From a virus, in the IMG/VR virus record IMGVR_UViG_3300043409_001378, positions 1 through 23,741 of that record: a DNA stretch of 23,741 bases; one strand, written 5' to 3'. Position 1 is the stretch's first letter. The number at the start of each line of letters is the position of its first letter. Below the pieces are notes generated by a model, which was given only the letters and a program-made list of their open reading frames with translations, was not told where the DNA came from and searched no databases. Made by a program: the position numbers and the translations under genes. Positions 8,635 to 14,757 of the stretch are shown here, piece by piece.

Positions 8635-9098
8635 CAGAAGCTCCTATTTGGCAAAGGTTGGTTGATTGCAGCGGCAATGCTTGCCATGATTGTCCGCACA
8701 AAATTGTTTTCCGCTTCGCGCTGCAAAAGGATCACGCTGATTTGATCCATCGTCATACCAGCGATATTTTCCGGCAAATTCGGCCGGCGCAAAGTTTGGT
8801 CCAAAAACAAGTTGAGCACCTTGCGCCCATTGTCACTGGTAAACACATCGTGGATCAATCGCGCCTCGGCGCGGAATGCGGCATTGCCAGCATCGCGCTG
8901 GCGTTGCATTGCAGAACCAACGCCATTGATGCCATCCCAGCCCTCGCTGCGTGCGCCGTCCATCATGTCGCTAAGGGATTTGACAAGCCTATCAATCGAA
9001 GGCTCGTCGGCGTCTATCTCACGCAAATCATCGTCTGGCTCTAGGCCATGTCTGTCTTGTTCACTCATTTGGCCTGTCCGCCTGTTTTGACCGCTCAC
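8634..9098 (-). CDS. Phage protein of unknown function between portal and scaffold
   Basis: A 154-residue protein. The N-terminal 60 residues are polar and acidic. The C-terminal half, starting RLIHDVFTSDNGRKVLNLFLDQ and including ILLQREAENNFVRTIMASI, is helical. That half vaguely resembles small Bordetella-phage Bbp19-type proteins (a 'F-T-x-x-G-x-x-V-L' motif then an 'R-E-x-x-N/G-x-x-R' helix), but I cannot confirm it. ATG at 9098 overlaps the portal stop by 4 nt (ATGA); an in-frame ATG at 9068 is an alternative. It overlaps the scaffold start by one base, so it belongs to the portal-to-scaffold operon. Confidence 0.75.
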   Translation of the reverse strand: MSGQNRRTGQMSEQDRHGLEPDDDLREIDADEPSIDRLVKSLSDMMDGARSEGWDGINGVGSAMQRQRDAGNAAFRAEARLIHDVFTSDNGRKVLNLFLDQTLRRPNLPENIAGMTMDQISVILLQREAENNFVRTIMASIAAAINQPLPNRSF

Positions 9099-10687
9099 GC
9101 GGCCTGTTGCAATTGCCCTTGTTGTTGCGCCGCAATCATCGTCGCAATTTGTTTTTGGATTTCTTTCTTCTCCGTCTCACTGCGCATCAGGTTTTCAGGA
9201 ATGCCGAGCTTGCGCCCGATTTCCGTAAACACTTGCTCAACGCGCACGGAAAGCATGGTCATTTCCTGCCCGCCCAAAGATTGGGTGATTTGCAGCCATT
9301 CGACAATGCCGGATACATCTTGCGCCATGTTCAACTTGGCAATAGGCGAAACCACCTCGACCTTGGAAAGCAACTGGTCAATCTTGATTGGCGTTTTGAT
9401 CAATTGGCGGCGGTGCAACAGGTCAATCATGCGCTGTATCAGCGGAATGATGATTTCAAGCACCATGCGCGAATAGGCTCCGGCCAAATCAGCCGAAAGC
9501 CGCTTCATGCGCTCTACGATTTCAGTGGCCGAACGCACAGCGCCAGCATCGCTGGGCAACGTGTCATCAAGCATCACTTGCTTCACTTGCTCGCGCAAAT
9601 CCTGCAAGATGATGTTGGAAATATCAAAGCGGGCTGGCACATCAAGCCGTTGAACCGATGCGCCCATGCTGCCACCCGTCGCACCCACAGCCCACATCGC
9701 ACCCGGCTTCATCACCGCCGTTTTTGGATTGAACACACGGTCGTTGCGATAGGTCCAAAGGCCCATGATAGCGAAAGCCGCCGCCTTGATGGTCAGCTCC
9801 GTCACCTTGTTCAAGGTCTTGGCAGTCGGCAAGCCCATAAGCCCCGGACCGCGCCCCATCGCCTCGCCCGGAACCTTGTAAAAACGCGGCGTCAACCAAG
9901 GGCAAGTATTTTCTGTCGTTTCATAGATCGCGCCTTCCTCGGATTTACCAGCGCGGATCACATAAAAATTCCAAACGCCCTTGGCTTCATTCCATTCACA
10001 AGCCTGAATGATGGTCACATCGTCTTTTGGCTTTTTCTCGATGATTTCCTGAAGGTCGCGCGAAATTTTCATTTTGCCGACTGGCCACATGCCCGGCAAT
10101 GTGCGGGCCTTATAGGCCTTCTTCCAATAAATGCCGTCCACGCGCCCTGTGCCATCTTCCCGAAGCGCGATTTCACCCACGGGGACCGCGACAAAGCGCA
10201 CTATGTCGCGCTCATGTTCAAGCATGAGCATTGCGCCCGTGCCGCCAAACAGGTCCAAATACATTTCATGGCTGGCGGTCGCAAAATTTGCCCCCTCAAT
10301 GGAAGCGGCAATTTTCTTTGTAATGAGCGCCAGCTCTTCTTCGAGCTGCTTTTTGGTGTCGTTGTCTACTTCCAAATAAGGCCCGATTTTAAGCTCGAAA
10401 AACCGTTGGAATGGCGGGGTCACATCGCCTTGCATTCGCCCTGCAAAGCGGAAAGCCGCCTTAGTCGCCGTGCTGTCAAAAATGCGGTCCATACGACTTT
10501 TGCCGCGTGCGGCATTGGTGCCGGACGGGGCGCGGTATGGCATCACATATTCGTAAAGTTCGTTCAAATGCTCTTTGTGCGGGGCGCAATCTTCATAAGC
10601 GCTATCGCACGCCTCCTCGACCAGCTTAAGCCGGGCGGCATTTGTGGTATTCGTCGGATTGGTCTGGTCGGCTGTTGGTCCGCTCAC
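9095..10687 (-). CDS. Portal (head-tail connector) protein, T7 gp8-like family
   Basis: A 530-residue protein of the podovirus head-tail connector family. Diagnostic stretches are YVMPYRAPS and the following RIFDSTATKAAFRFAGRM near residues 45-85 (family pattern 'P...I/DSTAxxAxxxLAxxm'), DLFGGTGAMLML, and APVGEI-like VPVGEIALREDG. ETTENTCPWLTPRFYKVPGEAMGRGPG follows (family pattern 'PWIxxRWxxxxGExYGRGP'), then LPSDAGAVRSATEIVERM. The C-terminus is Gln-rich. The dodecameric portal is the DNA entry/exit pore and docks terminase. ATG overlaps the stop of the 64-residue gene by 4 nt, and the stop overlaps the next start, so it is tightly operonic. Confidence 0.95.
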   Translation of the reverse strand: MSGPTADQTNPTNTTNAARLKLVEEACDSAYEDCAPHKEHLNELYEYVMPYRAPSGTNAARGKSRMDRIFDSTATKAAFRFAGRMQGDVTPPFQRFFELKIGPYLEVDNDTKKQLEEELALITKKIAASIEGANFATASHEMYLDLFGGTGAMLMLEHERDIVRFVAVPVGEIALREDGTGRVDGIYWKKAYKARTLPGMWPVGKMKISRDLQEIIEKKPKDDVTIIQACEWNEAKGVWNFYVIRAGKSEEGAIYETTENTCPWLTPRFYKVPGEAMGRGPGLMGLPTAKTLNKVTELTIKAAAFAIMGLWTYRNDRVFNPKTAVMKPGAMWAVGATGGSMGASVQRLDVPARFDISNIILQDLREQVKQVMLDDTLPSDAGAVRSATEIVERMKRLSADLAGAYSRMVLEIIIPLIQRMIDLLHRRQLIKTPIKIDQLLSKVEVVSPIAKLNMAQDVSGIVEWLQITQSLGGQEMTMLSVRVEQVFTEIGRKLGIPENLMRSETEKKEIQKQIATMIAAQQQGQLQQAA

Positions 10688-10878
10688 GCGCCTGTCACTC
10701 CGCGTTTTTCACGATCATTGTAGGCCAGCGATTTGCGCAACGAAACGGCACGTGATGCCAGCGCGGCTTTTTGACTACCTTCAGCGTCAGCTTTATTGGC
10801 TTCGATCAAGCGATCTTGCTGCATGGCTTTTTCGCCTGCGGAAGGCCCTTGTGGTTTTTTGCCAAATAATGCGTCCAT
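10684..10878 (-). CDS. Small unknown phage protein upstream of the portal
   Basis: A 64-residue charged protein (MDALFGKKPQGPSAGEKAMQ at the N-terminus) with a helical, coiled-coil-prone middle rich in Lys, Glu and Ala. ATG at 10878 has GGAGTGA upstream; an in-frame GTG four codons earlier is possible but badly placed for the ribosome binding site. It overlaps the portal ATG by 4 nt and is the first gene after candidate late promoter copy 2. Small genes in this position are common in podoviruses, but I cannot assign a function. Confidence 0.7.
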   Translation of the reverse strand: MDALFGKKPQGPSAGEKAMQQDRLIEANKADAEGSQKAALASRAVSLRKSLAYNDREKRGVTGA

Positions 10879-10882
10879 CGCG

Positions 10883-11341
10883 TCAATCACTCCGAGAAAT
10901 ATTCTGATTTTGCGAAAGACTAGGCGTGAGTTTTGCGTGTTGCTTATTGAAAGCCAAGCGCAGCCATGTGCGGTGATGATTGCTAACCATTTCGCTCGTC
11001 GGCTCAAACCCTGCCAACACAGCCATATGCCGCCCCGCCTTATTGTCGTCGCGTATACGCACCACCAAATCCTTGTCTGGCTCATACATTGCCACACACA
11101 TCAGCAATTCGCGCCAAAGACCAACGCGGCGGGGAAGGTCTTTGATTTGCGGATTAAGCGACAACCAGCATTCAATCATGTCGCCAGCGGGGGCCGCGCC
11201 GCATAGCAGCACCGCCTTGCCATCCACCTCTAGCACCCACGATGGTGCCATGAGAATTTGGATTGCCACCGCGCGGCCTGATCGCCATGGCACATCGCCA
11301 AAGGCCACAAGGTCAACAGGGGTAGCAGCTCGCCACAGCAT
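10883..11341 (-). CDS. GNAT-like phage protein downstream of large terminase
   Basis: A 152-residue protein starting MLWRAATPVDLVAFGDVPW. The order of elements resembles a small GNAT-type acetyltransferase fold: an N-terminal 'R-x-A-T-P-x-D' strand-helix, a central AVLLCGAAPAGDMIECWL strand pair, and a helix containing RRVGLWRELLMCVAMYEPDKDLVVRIRDDN. Similar small proteins with this N-terminus are often encoded next to terminase or portal genes of podoviruses. A substrate is unknown and I cannot point to an intact acetyl-CoA-binding loop. The start overlaps the terminase stop (TGATG). The C-terminal 25 residues coincide with the late-promoter box and may not be functionally constrained. Confidence 0.6.
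   Translation of the reverse strand: MLWRAATPVDLVAFGDVPWRSGRAVAIQILMAPSWVLEVDGKAVLLCGAAPAGDMIECWLSLNPQIKDLPRRVGLWRELLMCVAMYEPDKDLVVRIRDDNKAGRHMAVLAGFEPTSEMVSNHHRTWLRLAFNKQHAKLTPSLSQNQNISRSD
10917..10950 (-). promoter_or_regulatory. Candidate phage late promoter, copy 2 (portal operon)
   Basis: Minus strand: TCAATAAGCAACACGC (10950-10935), 10 nt spacer, CCTAGTCT (10924-10917). It lies inside the last 70 bases of the GNAT-like gene, 40-70 nt before the small gene that opens the portal operon. It shares 20 bp (GCTTTCAATAAGCAACACGC) with copy 3. Because it is within a coding frame (encoding AFNKQHA), the gene's C-terminus may be shaped by the promoter. Confidence 0.6.
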
Positions 11342-12873
11342 CAGCTTGCCATCACGTCAAAATCAGTTTTGACAAACACAGTGCCGTGCGCGGCATCGTC
11401 TTCATCACCATCTTGATAAATCCGGTCACCGCGCCCCCCCATAAGCAGGCCGCGCTTGACGCCTTCAATCCCCATGAGGTCCATCACCCCATATTGCAGG
11501 GCGTCATGCGGGTTAGAAAACTCGTTCTTTTCCGGTGTTGGATCTGTTCCGACTTCACTGCCGCGCCGTTTTTTATAACGGTAATGCGAATTGAAGCCCT
11601 TGCGCAGCATCTTGCACACGGGTGAAATCAAGATCGCTGGCGTCTTGCCATCAATGCGATGTCGCAACAATTGGCGCACGCCGTCTTGGCGAATATCCAG
11701 CTCTTGGCTTTCGGCGGGGAAAATAGGCGCACCGATTATCCCCTCAACCGTTTGAAACATGCTTTTGTCGCCATTTTCGGTATCACCACCGGAAAAGCCT
11801 GCCGGATCGCCAGCCGCTCTCTCTATGGCAAAGCCACGATACTCGCTTTCCAGCATCCGTTTACAGCCCATTCCAAAGCCCGTTGGCCCGATACGTCCTG
11901 GTATATATTCATTCAAAACCCGCAACTGGCCGGAAGGCGTCCATTGCTTGACCAGCATGGCAGGCCCGCGAATGCCCTGGTCAAACGACAAGCGCAACTT
12001 CAAGCCAGCCAATGGCTGCAACGCGCTCTCTGCGCAATGTGTTGCGTCGTCATATTCTGGATAGACCGGCTCGCCCTCGCGGCTAAAGCCATATTGCCCG
12101 TCAACCATGCGGCGCACCCACCATGGCCTATGGGCGTTTTCCCGCGCCATGCGCTCGTAAATCTCACGGCCGATCGCACTGCGGTTTTCACCCAATGGGC
12201 CGCGACCGCTTGGCTGTTTGAATATTTTATGCCCCTCTGGCCGGATTTCTTCAAAAATATTGTAAATCCAACTGTCCACATCAGGCGGGTTTAAGTCGCC
12301 CGTCACGGACGTGTAATATTGCTGACCTTCATCAAACCAATCTTTGCGGGGATAGCGCTGTTGCAGCACGCGGCCTGAAGCGTAAGTCAGAATATCGCCT
12401 GCCATCAAATCGGCTTCGCCTAAGTTAACACTAGTCGGCTCAATACCGCGCAACGCGCTTTCAATGTCTTGATCCTGCATGGCTTGGAAGATGATCTCAA
12501 AATAGAGCTTACCACCATCAGGCATATCGAAAATCAATTCATGCGTTGCCCGCCGCCCGTCGCCGCCCGACCACTTGCCGACTTCCTTGCTGAACCATCC
12601 GACATTCCAGCTCTTAATCGTCGTGCCCCAAAGGTTCTGATAGGTATCGCGCAACTCGACATGGCGATAATAGCGGTTCCCCACGCGCTCCGGCCCGCCG
12701 CGCGTGCACTTTGGCATTTCCATCGCGCATTTGAGCTTGTCGAAAAAATTGACGTTGGTCTTACCAGACCCGAACGGCCCCATCATGAACCGAACCGTAT
12801 TGGTACGGTCCATCAGGTACGCACTGGCAACAGGCCCGGGCGATTGATACGAGCGAACGCTGAAATCACTCAT
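11341..12873 (-). CDS. terL: Terminase large subunit (packaging ATPase/nuclease)
   Basis: A 510-residue protein. The Walker A motif is GPFGSGKT at residues 32-39; the Walker B-like segment is SVNLGEADL near 148-156. The nuclease half begins at LRLSFDQGIRGPA (Asp298), followed by AGDPAGFSGG (354-363) and PHDALQYGV (455-463), the usual order of metal-binding acidic residues in phage terminases. ATG at 12873 is preferred: GAGGGG lies just upstream and it overlaps the preceding stop (ATGA), while a start 16 codons earlier would run into the upstream gene. The enzyme docks on the portal and pumps DNA into the prohead, cutting the concatemer. Confident. Confidence 0.95.
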   Translation of the reverse strand: MSDFSVRSYQSPGPVASAYLMDRTNTVRFMMGPFGSGKTNVNFFDKLKCAMEMPKCTRGGPERVGNRYYRHVELRDTYQNLWGTTIKSWNVGWFSKEVGKWSGGDGRRATHELIFDMPDGGKLYFEIIFQAMQDQDIESALRGIEPTSVNLGEADLMAGDILTYASGRVLQQRYPRKDWFDEGQQYYTSVTGDLNPPDVDSWIYNIFEEIRPEGHKIFKQPSGRGPLGENRSAIGREIYERMARENAHRPWWVRRMVDGQYGFSREGEPVYPEYDDATHCAESALQPLAGLKLRLSFDQGIRGPAMLVKQWTPSGQLRVLNEYIPGRIGPTGFGMGCKRMLESEYRGFAIERAAGDPAGFSGGDTENGDKSMFQTVEGIIGAPIFPAESQELDIRQDGVRQLLRHRIDGKTPAILISPVCKMLRKGFNSHYRYKKRRGSEVGTDPTPEKNEFSNPHDALQYGVMDLMGIEGVKRGLLMGGRGDRIYQDGDEDDAAHGTVFVKTDFDVMAS

Positions 12874-13154
12874 GACCCCTCCCCCGCACCCCAAGAGGCT
12901 TGGTTGAAAGTTCCCACCCATTCCCCTTGCTCGGCGCTAGCCGGAACCATTTGACCACGGAAAACCGCACGGCGCCTACCCAGACTATCTTGGGAAGTTG
13001 GTTTCGGGGATGGGTCGACCATGGCGCGGCGCGGAAATGAGGCCACCCCCCGTCGCATCATCTGCCCTGCTGCCCTGCCTCTTGTCGCCGTGCATGGCTT
13101 GGCCCGCTGTTTTTCAATCATCAGGTCAATGTCAACATTGTTAAACGTTTTCAA
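12870..13154 (-). CDS. Small basic unknown protein between the two terminase genes
   Basis: A 94-residue, Arg/Lys-rich protein. The frame begins with TTG at 13154 (AGGG 7 nt upstream), 9 nt after the small-terminase stop; an ATG at 13121 is the alternative. It ends in ATGA overlap with the large terminase. The middle (GRAAGQMMRRGVASFPRRAM) is strongly basic, as in small nucleic-acid-binding proteins. I recognise no family. The coupling to both neighbours argues it is translated, but composition is unusual and it could be a poorly conserved spacer gene. A packaging accessory role would be a guess from position only. Confidence 0.5.
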   Translation of the reverse strand: MKTFNNVDIDLMIEKQRAKPCTATRGRAAGQMMRRGVASFPRRAMVDPSPKPTSQDSLGRRRAVFRGQMVPASAEQGEWVGTFNQASWGAGEGS

Positions 13155-13163
13155 TGGCTTACC

Positions 13164-13757
13164 CTATTCGTTGGACGATTGATCATTGGACGCGGCGCTA
13201 TCGGCATTGCTAAGTCCTTGATTTTGTTCATTTTCTATTGTGACCGGCTCACTCTGCGCCGATAGCGTCAAATCCAGCCCAAACCCGCCAACTTCCCCGC
13301 CCGTTGCCGCCATGCCAACAATGAGCTGCAACATTCCAGCGTTTGCGCCTTCGATTTGCAGGGCTTGCGGCTGGCGCTGGGCGACGTAGGGCGCAAGATC
13401 GGACATGACTTTGCGGTGATATTCCGCCGCTTCCAGCTTTTTGCAGCCAAGCGTTTGCGCAATAACGTCTATCGGCGTCGCCACAATCTCCGCCATTGCG
13501 AGCAATGGATGCCGTCCGGTGGCCTGAATAAGTTTCACAAGGTCCGCAGTCGTCCGGTTTGGGCTACCCTTTGGCCGTCCCTTGCCGTTCGGGATCACCT
13601 TCGTGGTCCCCATGGTCAAAGTCCCGAACACGCTCGAACCTTCAAACAAGCCAAGCTGGTCAACCTCTGGATTGGCCGCAGCATTTTGAAGCGCCAACGC
13701 CCGCGCCGCATCATCCAGTTTCAGCGCTCCACGGACCCCACTTTCATCAACAGACAT
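13164..13757 (-). CDS. Terminase small subunit (probable)
   Basis: A 197-residue protein. The central GKGRPKGSPNRTTADLVKLI is a basic DNA-binding entry typical of phage small-terminase/HTH proteins. A helical region follows (HPLLAMAEIVATP, then AAEYHRKVMSDLAPYVAQRQPQALQI), which I recall from small terminase subunits of alphaproteobacterial and P22-like phages. The acidic, Asn/Ser-rich tail is probably disordered. ATG at 13757 has GGGGT about 6 nt upstream. It lies upstream of the large terminase and directly downstream of the symmetric repeat array, which would be a natural binding site for this protein. The function is inferred from motif and position. Confidence 0.75.
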   Translation of the reverse strand: MSVDESGVRGALKLDDAARALALQNAAANPEVDQLGLFEGSSVFGTLTMGTTKVIPNGKGRPKGSPNRTTADLVKLIQATGRHPLLAMAEIVATPIDVIAQTLGCKKLEAAEYHRKVMSDLAPYVAQRQPQALQIEGANAGMLQLIVGMAATGGEVGGFGLDLTLSAQSEPVTIENEQNQGLSNADSAASNDQSSNE

Positions 13758-13779
13758 TATTTACCCCATTGTTTATTGT

Positions 13780-14015
13780 TGGAACCGTGGAACTTAAGCA
13801 CCGTTCCAACTTTTTGAGAGTTAACCCCTTGATTATATTCCTCTTTCCTCTCTCTGGAACTGTGGAACTATGGAACATGAATATTTTGCGCGTGCACGCG
13901 CGAGTGTGTAGCGTGAGGTTTTTGTGGTTCCACGGTTCCAGTCGTCGTTTATCGAAAGATTTCAGCGGCTTACCTATGGAACCGGTGCGGGTTCCAGTCG
14001 GTTCCACGGTTCCAC
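13780..14015. repeat. Symmetric array of 12 GGAAC/GTTCC half-sites around a 14-bp palindrome (candidate cos/pac or operator)
   Basis: The gap 13758-14141 has no convincing gene. Left of centre, GGAAC starts at 13781, 13789, 13856, 13864 and 13872, plus one inverted GTTCC at 13803. Right of centre, GTTCC starts at 13927, 13935, 13991, 14001 and 14009, plus one inverted GGAAC at 13978. Neighbouring half-sites are mostly 8 bp apart, with core unit TGGAACCGTGGAAC. Between the halves lies the perfect palindrome GCGCGTGCACGCGC (13888-13901), whose centre is within about 3 bp of the centre of the array. The array starts 23 nt before the small-terminase start codon, so a packaging site bound by that protein is the leading idea. 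An operator or replication origin is the alternative. Confidence 0.8.
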
Positions 14016-14059
14016 CCTGCCCCCAAGTACAGGCAAAATCGGCCGGAAATCTTCCTCGA

Positions 14060-14096
14060 AGACTATGGGTCGGGGTGGGTGCGTGTTGCTTATTGA
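14060..14096 (-). promoter_or_regulatory. Candidate phage late promoter, copy 3 (terminase operon)
   Basis: Minus strand: TCAATAAGCAACACGC (14096-14081), 13 nt spacer, CATAGTCT (14067-14060). Transcription starting here would run through the GGAAC/GTTCC array as a leader of about 300 nt and then into the terminase genes. Confidence 0.6.
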
Positions 14097-14141
14097 AAGC
14101 GATGCCCTTGGATTGCAGGAAATGAGCCGCTTGACCTGTCA

Positions 14142-14543
14142 TCAGTTGGCCTTTGCTGCTGTATTCAATATCTGCCGCGCCTCGCTGGCCGTGCGCAGCG
14201 TCGTGCGACTAAGCAATCCACCATTTTGATCTTCATCGCGGTCAATTGCAGTCAATACGCACCGCAACGCCTGCTCTAGCGACGCTTCTTTCATGCCTAT
14301 GGCGGGGGCTGGGGCAATGACACCCTGAATTTTGTCGGGCGCGAGCAGGCTAATATATTCTAGTATCTTATCAGCCGTCTCTGTTCGTCCGCCACAATGA
14401 ATAACATTGGCAATCGTCACCCCGTGAACGCCGTCAACATTGCCCTGCGCAGAAACGAGCCCTGCACAAAAGTTTTTATGTCTAAACCACGGTCCGGCAG
14501 GCAGTTCTGCGGCAAGCTTTAAAATACGCGCAATGTCACTCAT
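14142..14543 (-). CDS. Unknown phage protein, weak resemblance to Ead/Ea22-like proteins
   Basis: A 133-residue protein beginning MSDIARILKLAAELPAGPW. The segment TADKILEYISLLAPDKIQGV resembles the 'yIaaanPexvxxLl' motif of Ead/Ea22-like phage early proteins. ASLEQALRCVLTAIDRDEDQ and the C-terminal helix are also compatible, but this is a weak call. I chose ATG at 14543 (AAGGGATGCAGAGGT directly upstream) over an in-frame ATG at 14669, which would run through the neighbouring 54-residue gene. It is the last gene of the leftward replication operon before the array. Function unknown. Confidence 0.65.
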   Translation of the reverse strand: MSDIARILKLAAELPAGPWFRHKNFCAGLVSAQGNVDGVHGVTIANVIHCGGRTETADKILEYISLLAPDKIQGVIAPAPAIGMKEASLEQALRCVLTAIDRDEDQNGGLLSRTTLRTASEARQILNTAAKAN

Positions 14544-14564
14544 ACCTCTGCATCCCTTCGTTTC
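14541..14564 (-). repeat. Duplicated translation-initiation sequence, copy A
   Basis: These 24 bases match 14755-14778 at 22 of 24 positions. On the minus strand both read GAAACGAA, then A/G, then GGATGCAGAGG and a start ATG. In the other copy the sequence also encodes the last residues of the helicase (KRKDAEA and stop). Confidence 0.8.
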
Positions 14565-14592
14565 TCGCTCTCTGATGGGGCTAGGGGGACGG

Positions 14593-14757
14593 CTAAACTG
14601 TCCATTCATCCGCCCCGCCAAAGATTTCGTCATGCTCGCGCCATTTGGCGCATACCGCGCATGTTTCATCGTAGTCGTTGTGGCGCTTACCCCAAATGCG
14701 GCGGATATAAATCCACGAAATCAGTCGGTTGATGTGGTGGTTCACTGCGTGTCTCAT
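14593..14757 (-). CDS. 54-residue unknown protein with CxxC motif
   Basis: A short gene starting with ATG at 14757, overlapping the helicase stop as ATGA and using the ribosome binding site GAAAGGATGCAGAGG. The product is highly charged, with many His and Arg residues (RHAVNHHINR), an aromatic WIYIRRIW segment and DETCAVCAKWREHDEIF, where CAVC could bind zinc with nearby His. It ends with TAG at 14593, 49 nt before the next gene. The coupled start and ribosome binding site support translation. Function unknown. Confidence 0.65.
   Translation of the reverse strand: MRHAVNHHINRLISWIYIRRIWGKRHNDYDETCAVCAKWREHDEIFGGADEWTV

Noticed and set aside
9107-10723. 538-codon plus-strand open frame opposite the portal gene.
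   Set aside because: It is the antisense shadow of the portal. The translation is His/Arg/Ala-rich with no domain, while the opposite strand encodes a clear portal protein.
11659-12294. 211-codon plus-strand frame opposite the large terminase.
   Set aside because: Antisense shadow of the terminase nuclease region; no coherent domain.
13781-14015. GGAAC/GTTCC repeats considered as a CRISPR array.
   Set aside because: Repeat units are 5-7 bp, in both orientations, with 8-bp spacing; there are no 25-40 bp repeats with unique spacers and no cas genes.
13747-14142. Minus-strand open frame of 131 codons across the array, starting at a TGATG junction with the upstream gene.
   Set aside because: The frame is Arg/Thr/Lys-rich with many rare-type codons (AGA, AGG, ATA, CGA). 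It overlaps the small-terminase start, and its sequence is dictated by the promoter box, the GGAAC/GTTCC array and the palindrome. I treat the region as non-coding control DNA, though the coupled start means a short translated peptide cannot be excluded.
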